A stretch of DNA of 64,000 nt from Stictocephala bisonia (lineage: Eukaryota; Arthropoda; Insecta; Hemiptera; Membracidae): the NCBI GenBank assembly GCA_035578905.1, contig JAQJVL010000176.1, forward strand, positions 124,001 through 188,000, written 5' to 3'. Numbering within the stretch: the first letter of the stretch is position 1; each line of letters opens with the position of its first letter. The translations under genes and the position numbers were made by a program. This document shows positions 36,176 through 46,490 of the stretch, one piece after another. The notes under the pieces were generated by a model. That model was not told the origin of the DNA, made no database searches, and worked only from the letters and a program-made list of their open reading frames with translations.

Positions 36176-39100
36176 TGTTTACATATGGATCTCTCGTCAC
36201 GGAACTAAACTCACTTGCTAGTGAGATCTCACGGCTATGCCAGGAAGCAAATCCTGTCTAACAAATATACGTCTTCATGTGCCTTGAGCAGTGTATCTAT
36301 CGCATATATTGATAATCGATTCACATTAGAAGGAGGAAAACGGCTAGTAATCTCTATGTAAGAAAATACTACACATTGAACAATTATAGTTCCTTACAAT
36401 TCAATTGTACTCATCAACTAGTCTTTATAACTCCATAAAATTGTAAAATCATCTTCAATTACCGACCGACCAATCTTCATTGGTACTACTTAAGTTAATG
36501 TGTTTCACAACCGCTGAGTGTGTTCGTGCTGTGAACAGATGGTCGGTGTACGGCAGATGTACCTGCATGCCGAGATGTTTTTGCCCATTCACCTCTCCTC
36601 TGGAAGAGTGACGGATAGCCGACCTAGTGACTCGCAAGGAAAAGTAATCGCTAATCACCTTCAAGAGTCAGGACTCCTCGTTAACTCTTCCAGAATGTCC
36701 TCTGCTCATTTAAAGCTGTGCTGTAAACACACTCACGACACTTGGTTTCACTCTTGTGTTTAGATTTAATTGTGATTACCTTATAGTGCCTACTAGTAAT
36801 GAGGAACAACCACCGACGCTTCTGGCATCTAAGAAACAACTTTTCGACATTTATAAAAACTTCTGTGGTCCTCGCGTGTGATTTACGACATAATTGGTCA
36901 ATTAATTAAAACTATATATCTCACAGCGATTCAGATCACATCATATCAAAATCCTCAAACAATAATTACATACTAAAGAATGACTAAGAACCAACCATAA
37001 AAGCCAACTTAAACCAAACATAAACTGAGACTGGCACTATCAGAAAGTCGTTTCTTAGTTTAAACGGTTACAAATAAAAACAATTTAAACAACAGCATTT
37101 GACGTTCATACAACAAATATTAAAAAGTAGAAAAATTCAACTTATCCAACATAGTATATTCTTCCTAGTCAACAACATAGGGAGACTTTTATTCTCAAAC
37201 CACTCACGACTCTCTGATAGGTAAATCTTAGTTGATTGGTACTAATATGGTTTGATCGTCTAAGATTTGTAGTTTTGATTGAACTATTGGACAAGGAAGT
37301 AAGTAATAACTGATGATGGCAGGCGTTTTTATGTTTTTCGAAACGTTGTATTTTGTAAACGTGAACAAACAAGTGTTGAAGTCTCCAATAAATTAACATT
37401 AACTACCAATTAATTAACACATTTTTTTAAAACCCATGTCTGCAAGTAACTGTATGTACATGGTTTCGTTACACTATCTATTTTACTTCTACCAAATTTT
37501 CCCATCGACAACGAAATAATTAAATTGGTTATTTAATTGCAGTATCATTATCAATCCATTGAAGAAAAGACTAATTGAACTCAATTTAGCGAGTGAAATT
37601 ACTGAAATAATGTTAGTAAACCGTTTCAAACTATCTCTTAAATGTAAAATGTTTTCTGGGAAAAGGGGGTTATGGAAAATTGTCGAAAATTACCTACTAT
37701 TATGGTCTACATTAAATTGACTGCATTAAAAATCGTCAAGACACACAGAAAAGGCAATTATAATGATATACAAATGAAAAAAGAAAAAAACAATACTAGG
37801 TTGTATCATGATATATTCTACCTGTCACAAAAGCCAAAATTTCCAAAATATTACAACGGTTTCTCAAGAGTATTCTAATAATATGCTCTACCCTGGTTAC
37901 GTACTTGATGTTACCGTTTACCTCTGTCGTAAAGGTGAAGTACCAAAGTAGTAACATGGTTGATCCGCGTTATATTTGTTAGGGTCTGTATATAAAATAC
38001 ATTTGGCTGAGTCTTAGTTATCAAGTTATAGTTATCAATGGAACTCACAAACTATACATACAGCTGGGAGATAGTGGTCGTGTGAAGGACAAAGGAGAGT
38101 TGAGGTCTTTCTTGGTACTTGATTGAAAGAGTACTTCGATAAAAATGTAATACAGGAATTGTGATACTCAGTGGTTGTTGTTGAATGAATGAAGTTTAGC
38201 TTATTTATAGTAGCTTACTAAAAATGAATGAATATGGCTCCATATAGTTTGACTGGAATAACGCCTGTCGCGTGTGACTGTGAGGGCACTCGTCCTATAT
38301 CACACATAGGACTGTCTCCACAATACCGTGTCAGGCCCATGTCACTTCATCATTCTTAAATATGACTTTTCATTATGATCCGATCATTTTTTATCTTTTT
38401 GTTTTAACAGGAATTTATTAGTTTTTGACTTGTTTGAATGGGAATTCTTATGCATAATACGTGAAGCCGTGTTTTGGTAACGTAACCCCTCCTTTATTTC
38501 TTTATCAATTTTAATGACTCTAGTCTCAAAGAATTTGCCTCTATTCGTAGATGTGCAATAAGGTCCTCATTGTTCAATATTTTTACCCTGAAGGGCACGG
38601 GAAGCTTTCAAAGTACGTTTTTCGGCCATCAGAAAAACATGGAGAGAGATTTAACAACTATTCAAGTGTAAATAACGAAGTTTATAATATTGGGAGGGTT
38701 AAAGATCATTCTTAATAATTAATTAGAGATAGTAAATTTGATTGATTCACTAAATGTTTCATTTGGTGTATAAATATAAAAAGCGGATGTATGTTTGTCT
38801 GTGTGTCCTTTGTATTTGTAATCGAGTAAACGCTACCATTGATGGTTTATATTTAAATCATAAAGAGGTTGAACTCAAGTGCAGTGAGTGAGCTTCTGTA
38901 AATACATTTATATAATATGATTTTACTCAAAACAGTTTAAAAACCAATATTTGTAGTCAAAAGTTAAATGCCGAGGCCAAAGACCCAGCTGTCACGAGCG
39001 CAGCGAGTGATGGGGCTGGCGCGCAAAGCGTGCAAGGGTGTCCCCTGACATTCTTAAGTTGACGAGTCACCTCTTGATGCTCGGCGTTTTGTTCCGTTGG

Positions 39101-39688
39101 CGTGACCATGAGGTATTCCAGCACTAAATCACCCCAGTGCTGGAAACAATGTCCATAATTTACAGTAACGGGCGACATGTGTCTCATTATTATGACGCTC
39201 GCTATGTGATATATGCAGAGGTATTATTGCACGTACCCGTGTACGCCTATAGTGGAGTTGGCCTTAGCAGTCCAAGGATCAGGGCGGCAACTCGGAAGGC
39301 GCAGTGGCCCGGAGGGCTGGTCAGGAAAGCGGGTAGGTGGGCTCCACGTGGGTTAGGACCCACCTGTCCTGTTGGCGATAGAATGACTCATTTCAGCGGT
39401 GGGCTCTTTTGGGAAACCTGCGTATTCGGTTACCATTTCTTAGGAAGCACACTGTTTAGTTAGTTGAAAACCCTAAATTAAAATAATTCTATATTAAAGT
39501 CTTGTATGTACTATAGACAGAAGATGTATAGCATTTAGTCTGTATTTGTAATGTTTTTGTATGATATTTGCTCCAAATAAATAAATTGATTATTTGAAAG
39601 TGTAAAAAGTGTCCCTTCGTGTACAAAAAACAGCCTGCACAAGTTAACAGATATGCCACATTTTAATTAAAATATGTTGCAACATATA
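36176..39688. other. Non-coding stretch, possible old repeat scraps
   Basis: No gene recognised. Overlapping frames on both strands at 36455-36763 are unassigned and could be further ORF1 remains of copy B. A third CTGATGA/GAAA motif lies at 37310-37343. At 38768-38815 'tataaatataaaaagcggatgtatgtttgtctgtgtgtcc' resembles the start of several Helitron/Helentron-type repeats. A GC-rich patch with overlapping frames covers 38990-39430, including GTCACGAGCGCAGCGAGTGA. Confidence 0.4.
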
Positions 39689-40544
39689 CGGAGTGGAAAA
39701 AAATATATAATTTCACAACTTTTCTATGACTACACTGGTAAAAGTGAAATATTATACATAATCATGGTTACGAAGAACACAATTTTTGACGCCATTAGCG
39801 ATATTTTATCTTTTCAGGGTGACGGATTTGAACGAAAATCTTTAATTTAAGCCTAGGTCGAGTTTTGTATAAAATTAAAGGTATATTCAATAGAAATTAA
39901 TTTCCGCAAAGCGGCCTTCGAAAGGTGTATCCTTTCCAGAGTAGCGGTCATTTGAATTTCAAAGTAACTAATTTAAACAATATTATTTCTCCGCTATTTA
40001 ACGGTTTTAAGTAAATTTTTCTGATTAAAAACTATAGGCCTACTTTATGGAACACATTATCTCAAAAAAATTAAATTATCTATGGAAAAAATAAAGTTGT
40101 GAAAGCGTTTCCATATTTTCTACGCTTTCACAATAACTTTACTTTTTTCCATAGATAATTTAATTTGTTTGAAATATTGTATTCCATAAAGTATAATTTT
40201 TTATCAGAATAATTTACTTAAAATCGTTAAATAGTGGAGAAATTCATATTGTTCAAATTAGTTGCCTTGAAATTCAAATGACCGCTACTCTGGAAAGGAT
40301 AGACCTTTCGAAGTCCGGTTCAATTAATTTCTCTTGAATAGACCTTTCATTTGGTACCAAACTTAACCTAGGCTTACGTTGAAGATTTTCGTTCAACTCC
40401 TCGTTGGTCGAAAAGATGAAATGTCAGTAATGGCGTCATAAAGTGCATTTTTTGTAACCATGATAATGTACAAGATATCACTTTTACCAGTGAGAAGTCA
40501 TAGAAAAGTTGTGAAAGTGTTTCCATGTTCATTTTTCCACCCTG
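39689..40544. mobile_element. 856-bp foldback element (giant palindrome)
   Basis: The whole element is two ~410-base arms around a short centre at ~40110, where GTGAAAGCGTTTCCATATTT faces its complement across about 10 bases. The ends are CGGAGTGGAAAAA on the left and TTTTTCCACCCTG on the right, each bordered by TA (39687-39688 and 40545-40546). Arms match at roughly 80-90 percent by eye, for example 'ccatagataatttaattt' near 40150 against its partner near 40070. There is no coding capacity. The TA target and CAGGGTGG-like terminus match the transposase-bearing element at 42043-44511, so this may be a non-autonomous relative. Confidence 0.88.
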
Positions 40545-41189
40545 TATAGATCACATTGGAAGACGCTGCTTCACTTAGACATACAATTTGTTCCGCATGA
40601 ACAAAAATTAAATTTCGCATTTGTAGTATTACTTATCGTAAACAACGTTTAAAAATAATTCAGTGGTGTATAAAAATGTGATAAATTTAAATGTTAAAGT
40701 GTTCCATTTGTCTTGTCTATAGATTTCTATGCTGTTCAGAGATATGAATAAGACTATTTATGGATACTTAACACATAAAACCCTTATTTTGACAAATCAA
40801 TTTTTCACATACTATTTCATAATGAAACTTCAGTACTACCAACCTAAAATCTCAAGAGGAATGAGTAGTTGATCGGTGCTCTCTTCAATATTAAACACGT
40901 GCTTGACATCTTGACTAGGCATCAGATATGACATCTGACCGTGGACCCTGGCATTAACCAATTACAATTTTGATCACGCCAGGCGGAGGTTGGGTCTTCG
41001 CCCTTTGCCAATGCGTGACGTCACGCCGCTCGTTCTCTCTGGTAACTAACTCACTTTTGACAACCGTGGATCCCATTTGTAGCGAATGCATACTAAATAA
41101 TCCCACACTGTGGCTATCGACGTACCTTAGAATTCGTGACACGAATTCTTTAAACTTATTCCAATGGCAACTTTCTATGCAGGACCGTC
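40545..41189. other. Non-coding stretch with a palindromic CRE site
   Basis: AT-rich until ~40900, then a GC-richer segment to ~41150 with overlapping frames on both strands (40954-41142 minus, 40970-41353 plus). The plus-strand frame runs into the minisatellite. I see no protein family. Confidence 0.4.
41013..41026. promoter_or_regulatory. Perfect 14-bp palindrome containing a CRE (TGACGTCA)
   Basis: GCGTGACGTCACGC is an exact 14-base palindrome and contains the full CREB/ATF consensus TGACGTCA. It sits in a GC-richer segment of otherwise AT-rich DNA. Function is inferred from the motif alone, and no downstream gene is visible here. Confidence 0.4.
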
Positions 41190-41990
41190 AGCATGGGATG
41201 TGTATGGGTGGGCGAGAGGATCATCAACATAGGTTATGTATGGGTGATCGTGGGCCCGTCTACATGGGATGTGTATGGGTGGGCGAGAGGATCATCAACA
41301 TAGGTTATGTATGGGTGATCGTGGGCCCGTCTACATGGGATGTGTATGGTTAGACGGAAGGCCGTCAACATGGGATGTGTATGTGTAGGTGGGAGGGCTA
41401 TCAACATGGGATGTGCATTTGTAGACGGGAGGTCCGTCAACATGGGATGTGTATGTGTAGGCGAGAGGGCCGTCAACATGGGATGTGTATGTGTAGGCGG
41501 GAGAGCCGTCAACATGGGATGTGTAGGCGTGAGGGCCGTCAACATGGTTGTGTATGTGTAGGCGGGATGGCCACCAACAAAGGATGTGTATGGGTGAGTG
41601 GAAGGCCGTCAACATGGGATGTGTAGGTGGGCCAAAGGATCATCAATATAGAAGGTGTATGGGTGGCCAGGGGTCAGTCAACATGGGATTTGTGGGTAGG
41701 CGGGAGGGCCGTCAACATGGGATGTTTAGGTGGGCGAGAGGATCATCAACATATAATGTGTATGGGTGGTCGGGGGCCAGTCAACATGGAATGTGTATGT
41801 GTAGGCGGGAGGGCCGTCAACATGGTTGTGTATGTGTAGACGGGAAGGCCGTCAACATGGGATGTGTATGTGTAGGCGGACAGCCGTCAACATGGTTTTG
41901 TATGTGTAGGCGGGAGGGCCGTCAACATAGGTTGTGTATGGGTGAGTGGGAGGCCGTCAGCATAGCAGGTGTATGGGTGGACCATCGATC
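41190..41990. repeat. ~36-bp minisatellite, ~22 units, with 72-bp dimers at the left
   Basis: The core CATGGGATGTGTATGTGTAG followed by 'gcgggagggccgtcaa' recurs about every 36 bases. The first ~145 bases are two copies of a 72-base dimer in which the halves differ ('gggcgagaggatcatcaacatagg' and 'gatcgtgggcccgtctacatgg'). Later units are mixed and partly shortened. Because 36 is divisible by 3, several frames stay open on both strands (41234-41545 minus, 41331-41615 minus, 41340-41561, 41375-41626, 41548-41997 plus). All read the repeat and none is a gene. Confidence 0.95.
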
Positions 41991-42042
41991 TATATAATAC
42001 AACTGTTCATTATTCATACAATAATATAATCGTTCTCTTATA

Positions 42043-42567
42043 CAGGGTGGACAGAAGTTAGTGTTAAAAAATTTTTCTGGTGAAACTACCACATATTAGT
42101 GACAAAAAAATGGAAATATTATTATCTTCACCCCAACCATGTTTAATAAATAGACATTTTTATTGTTTTTTTAATAAACATGTTTTGTTTTAGTAAAACT
42201 TAGTTTTCACCACTATTCATTAACATTTTTTTCCTTTTTGGCATGTTTTTTGAAATCTACACAACATTTTACATAGGAATTCAAGGTAAAGAAATGTTTA
42301 ATTGTGAGTTTATTATAAACTAATTTGAGACAAAGTGAAATTTTAGGCTTTTTTAAAAATAAGTCACAAGATATACAGGCCGAGGACTTCCTTAAAATAG
42401 TTACTGAAGAGAGGCCAATAACAGAAAAAACTTTCCCGTTTTTTAAGCTTTAAAATGATGTAATACAACTGTACTCTCATACTCGTCTTCTAATGGTTAA
42501 TACAGAATCTATCCTGAAAAACAAGGATAGCTTAAAATGCTAAGGGATCGTTGAAGTAGTCAAAATA
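42043..42567. repeat. Left terminal inverted repeat of the mariner-type element
   Basis: Inverted match to 43988-44511, including CAGGGTGGACAGAAGTTAGT at the outer end and GTTGAAGTAGTCAAAATA at the inner end. Differences are single bases and small A/T-run length changes. Confidence 0.93.
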
Positions 42568-42661
42568 ACATTATTTTTTTTATTCACTACAGTACGTATG
42601 TTATTCACAAGATCAACACCTAAAAATAATGAAAGAAGAAAAACACAGAAAATAATGTAAT

Positions 42662-43733
42662 CTACAGAGTATGCTCAAACTGTCTACCTCCGTTTCTTAT
42701 GCAAGCCCTTGCACGCTTTCTCATGGCCCTGACCGTCACATTCACAGTTAATTTGTCTCGCACCTTTTGGGCAGCTACCTGAATTCTGTTTCTCAGTTCT
42801 TCTTCTGAGCTCAAAGGGGCTGAATAAACTTCATTTTTCATCATCCCCCAAACAAAGAAATCCATAGGAGAGAGAGGTCAGGAGATCTGGCCGGCCAAGG
42901 TATGGTTCCAGCGTGACCTATCCACATAGGGTAGTTTTCCGTCAGCCATTGTCGCACATCATGGGTGAAATGAGGGGGAGCACCGTCTTGCTGGAACATG
43001 ATGTTGTCTCTCTCGTTATAGTCCAGACCAAGTCCATCCAGAAGTGTGGGCAAGGTATGTTGTAAGAAATCTAAATAAGTTTGACTGTTTAAATTTTCTG
43101 GAAAAATGTGCGGGCCTATAAGTTGATTTCCGATGACACCGGCCCATACGTTGACTTGGAAACGTCTTTGAAAAGAACTTTCTCTGGACACTCTTGGATT
43201 TTCTTCGGCCCAGTGATGCATGTTATGCGTGTTGAAAACGCCAGCCCTAGTAAAGGTAGACTCATCAGTGTACAGGATCTTTCTCAAAAAGTGATATTGC
43301 TCAATATCACTGTTGAGCAGCCAGCGACAGAACTGTACTCTTGGAGCATGATCATGTGGTTCTAATGATTGAACTTTTGTAAAATGATACGGATAAAAAT
43401 TATTTTCATGTAAAATACTTAATATCTTGCCCTTGGAAACACCAACTTCGCCGGCAAGTTGTCGGCTGCTTGTTTCAGGATTTCGACGAACTAAATTTAG
43501 AACTCGATCATCCAAGCCTACATCTCGGAGAGCAGGACCTACCTCGTTTGGCTGCCTATGAACACTTCCTCTCTCCAACAAACGCTGATGTAGCCTCGAA
43601 AAAACTTGAGTACTAGGCACTCTACGATCTGGATAACGTAATTGGTATTCTCTTTGAGCAGCCAGAGTGCATTTCCGTCACAAAAACCATACACGAAGTG
43701 CATCTCCGCATACTCTCGCGTTGAAAACTCCAT
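42662..43733 (-). pseudogene. DUF4817/DDE mariner-type transposase, frameshifted twice
   Basis: A cut-and-paste transposase that would bind the element's ends and move it in the nucleus. The N-terminus is at 43733: MEFSTREYAEMHFVYGFCDG matches the start of the DUF4817 helix-turn-helix domain. Near 43660 the frame shifts into the main 259-codon frame (43620-42841), which carries VFSRLHQRLLERGS, a second helix-turn-helix region, ILYTDESTF (first catalytic Asp, residue ~119) and FQQDGAPPHFTHDVRQWL (second Asp, ~212). Just after RSPDLS an extra CT in a CT run shifts the frame again. The third Asp and C-terminus (DFFVWGMMKNEVY ... ACIRNGG) lie in the next frame, 42865-42662. The second and third Asp would be about 40 residues apart. 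It is inactive as it stands. Total length (~350 residues) is normal for the superfamily. Confidence 0.94.
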
Positions 43734-43987
43734 GACAGCTTCTACTCTACTACAAAATTAACAGGAAACAGGCTACAACAGATAAGGCCTGCTGAAAGAC
43801 AATTAAAACCGGAACAACTTTGTTTCTATGCAGTTCTCCCCTTTTGAATGTGGGTATAAGAGAAAGTGGACTTTGGATGATCTGATAAGATTAGTATTTG
43901 TGTGCTATTTACTAAGCTATGGAAAGTAATTCACTGTTTAAATATGAAATTTCAACATTTATAGGCATTACCTTAAATTTAAACTGT

Positions 43988-44511
43988 ATTTTGACTACTT
44001 CAATGATCCCTTGGTATTTTAAGCAAACCTTGTTTTTCAGGATAGATTCTGTATTAACCATTAGAAGACGAGTATGAGAGTACAGTTGTATTACATCATT
44101 TTAAAGCTTAAAAAACGGGAAAGTTTTTTCTGTTATTGGCCTCTCTTCAGTAACTATTTTAAGGAAGTCCTCGGCCTGTATATCTTGTGACTTATTTTTA
44201 AAAAAGCCTAAAATTTCACTTTGTCTCAAATTAGTTTATAATAAACTCACAATTAAACATTTCTTTACCTTGAATTCCTATGTAAAATGTTGTGTAGATT
44301 TCAAAAAACACGCCAAAAAGGAAAAAATGTTAATGAATAGTGGTGAAAACTAAGTTTTACTAAAACAAAACATGTTTATTAAAAAAACAATAAAAATGTC
44401 TATTTATTAAACATGGTTGGGGTGAAGATAATAATATTTCCATTTTTTTTGTCACTAATATGTGGTAGTTTCACCAGAAAAATTTTTTAACACTAACTTC
44501 TGTCCACCCTG
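43988..44511. repeat. Right terminal inverted repeat of the mariner-type element
   Basis: Complement of 42043-42567, ending in TAACACTAACTTCTGTCCACCCTG at the outer edge (only the last 20 bases are diagnostic). It begins just upstream of the transposase start, so it may contain the transposase promoter. Confidence 0.93.
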
Positions 44512-44520
44512 TTGATCGAT

Positions 44521-44640
44521 GGGGTGGACGTCGGATTCGTAAACATACATCAACATAGATTCTGTATCCTGTACAGATGGATGGGCCGGAGGCTTGTCAA
44601 CAGAAAATGTGTGGGAGGGCCATGAACGTTGTATTATGGA
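44521..44640. repeat. Degenerate tail of the 36-bp minisatellite
   Basis: Scattered matches to the 41190-41990 unit, such as 'catcaacatagattctgtat', 'gatgggccggaggcttgtcaaca' and 'tgtgggagggcc', resume right after the transposon. This supports insertion into the array edge. Confidence 0.6.
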
Positions 44641-45179
44641 ATTTTCATAATTACACTATTTATTAGTAACTGGCCGCTATAGTTAGAATAAATAATTTGT
44701 AATGAAATATTAATAACAATTAATTCTTGATTCTGCTTTATTGTACGTGGTTTTAAAAAGAATGGTTTCAACTTAATAATTAGTATCTCATAAACTCAGT
44801 AATAAGATATAATTTTAAACTATCAATGACAATTAATCAGTGTTCATTGACGTGCAAATTGAAACAGCGGTCACGGAAGGCTGGCAGCATTGGGACCGGG
44901 GCCGCCGCTGCCAGCGACCGTGACGCCCCAAGCGGCTGACTGGCCAATTATTGTGACTGACGATCTGTGTTTGGTAGTAGTCAGCATGGACATGTCAGAC
45001 ATGTGTATTACTCAATATCCGAACACATCGAATCGAAAATATTCTTAAGCAGCCTAAAAAAATATATCTATCTCCCTTTGTAGCGTGTCTTCTATGGTAT
45101 ACATTTTACTCGCTTCGCTCGTTGGGCGCTTCGCCCCCAAACCCCGATTGACAGATTTGCTAAATTATTAGTTTAAAAT
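44641..45179. other. Non-coding stretch with GC-rich patch
   Basis: The segment 44860-44990 is GC-rich (for example GGGACCGGGGCCGCCGCTGC). At 45102-45150 a motif 'actcgcttcgctcgttgggcgcttcgcccccaaacccc' resembles hairpin-bearing ends of some rolling-circle elements, but no boundaries could be set. Confidence 0.35.
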
Positions 45180-46490
45180 GATTTCGGGCTACCAAAGTAG
45201 TAAAATGACCACCCCAGTTGATCATCGGTGGCTTTTCACAAATGATCATGGGTGGCTAGGGAAGATGATTAAAGACTACCGAAATAAGTCAGTGGCTATC
45301 CCAGGATGATCTCGGAATACTAAATTAGAACAGTAACTTCTCAATCTGATTAAGGGTGGCTACCTAAGTTTATCACAGTTGTTTATCTAAGTTAATTACT
45401 GGGGCTAATCAAGTTAATAGTATGGGGCTACTCAAGTTCATTACGTGGAGATAGCCAATGATCAAAGGTAGTTACCAATCCACCAAGAAAGGTTTGATCA
45501 TCAGTAGCTACTGTAAATGATCACGGTTGGGTACCCAATCTGACTGCTACGGAAACTGATCACAGATGCTACCGAAGTTTTAATCACGGGGAGGTACAAC
45601 AGTTGATAAGGAGACCTACACAATTGACCATTGGGGATACTCAATTTAATCACAGGCGGTTGTCCAATTAAATCACGAGTGCTTCCTAAGTTTATCACGG
45701 GTGGCCACCTACGTTGACTATGGGGCTACCCAAGATGATAACAGGTGGTTACCCAAAACGATCAAGAAAGGTTTGTGCATCAGTAGCTACCAAAAATGAT
45801 CACGGTTGGCTACCCAATCTGACTGCTACGCAAACTGATCACGGATGCTAGCCAAGTTAATCACGGGGGCTTCAAAAGTTGATCATGGGGGATATCCAAG
45901 TTAATCATTTGGCTACCCAATTTAATCACGGTGGCTAGCTACGTTGATCGTGAGGGCTACTCAAGTTGACCATAGGGGCTCCCCAAGAAATCACGGGTGA
46001 TTAGCCAAGGTGATCATGGGGGACTTCCCAACTTCATTACGGGGACTACCTAAGTTAATGACAGAATACCCAACTTGATCACGGAGACTACCCAAGATTT
46101 TCAGGGAGGTATACCCAAGATGATGACGAGGCTACCCAAGATGATCACAAAGGCTACAGATATTCATCACGGGGGGTTACCTAAGTTGTTCAAGGATGGC
46201 TACCAAAGATAATTGCGGGAGCTATACAAGTTTAACAGTGTGTTACCTAAGTTGATTAATGGTGGCTACCCAAGTTTTTACGGCGGATAGGAAACTTAAT
46301 CATGGTGAGATACATAAGTTAATCAAGTGGGGCCACCCAAGATGATCAATAGTGGTTTACCCAAGTTGATCACTGGGGGCTGCCCAAGTTGATCACGGAG
46401 GGTTCCTAAAATTATTACCGGAGACTACTTAAGATGGTCAGGGGATTACCTAAGTTGATGACGGGGCTAAACAAGTTTATCACGTATGTC
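45180..46490. repeat. Degenerate ~28-bp minisatellite, ~45 units
   Basis: The core GGCTACCCAAGTTGATCACG and close variants ('ctacccaagatgatcac', 'gctacctaagttgat') recur irregularly every 24-32 bases across 1.3 kb. Identity between units is low, so this array is older than the 34-bp, 36-bp and 80-bp arrays in this window. A locally better-conserved block is repeated at ~45485-45560 and ~45765-45860 ('aagaaaggtttg.tcatcagtagctac'). Confidence 0.85.

Larger units (their letters stand above)
42043..44511 (-). mobile_element. Mariner-superfamily transposon with ~525-bp terminal inverted repeats
   Basis: The element starts CAGGGTGGACAGAAGTTAGT at 42043 and ends with the complement at 44511. The left inverted repeat covers 42043-42567 and the right 43988-44511. 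They agree almost base for base over about 525 bases, which is far longer than the 20-30-base ends of classic mariners. The centre carries a minus-strand transposase relic. The left flank is TA and the right flank is TT, so the target duplication is not perfect. Degenerate minisatellite sequence appears on both sides (41190-41990 and 44521-44640), showing that the element landed in the array's tail. Confidence 0.93.

Noticed and set aside
38768..38815. Start of a Helitron/Helentron element
   Set aside because: Only the opening 'ataaatataaaaagcggatgtatgtttgtctg' style is suggestive. No replication or helicase relic, terminal hairpin or CTRR end could be tied to it.
41331..41997. Cysteine- or histidine-rich repeat proteins on both strands
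   Set aside because: Frames are open on both strands of the same 36-bp minisatellite, which is expected from a unit without stops.
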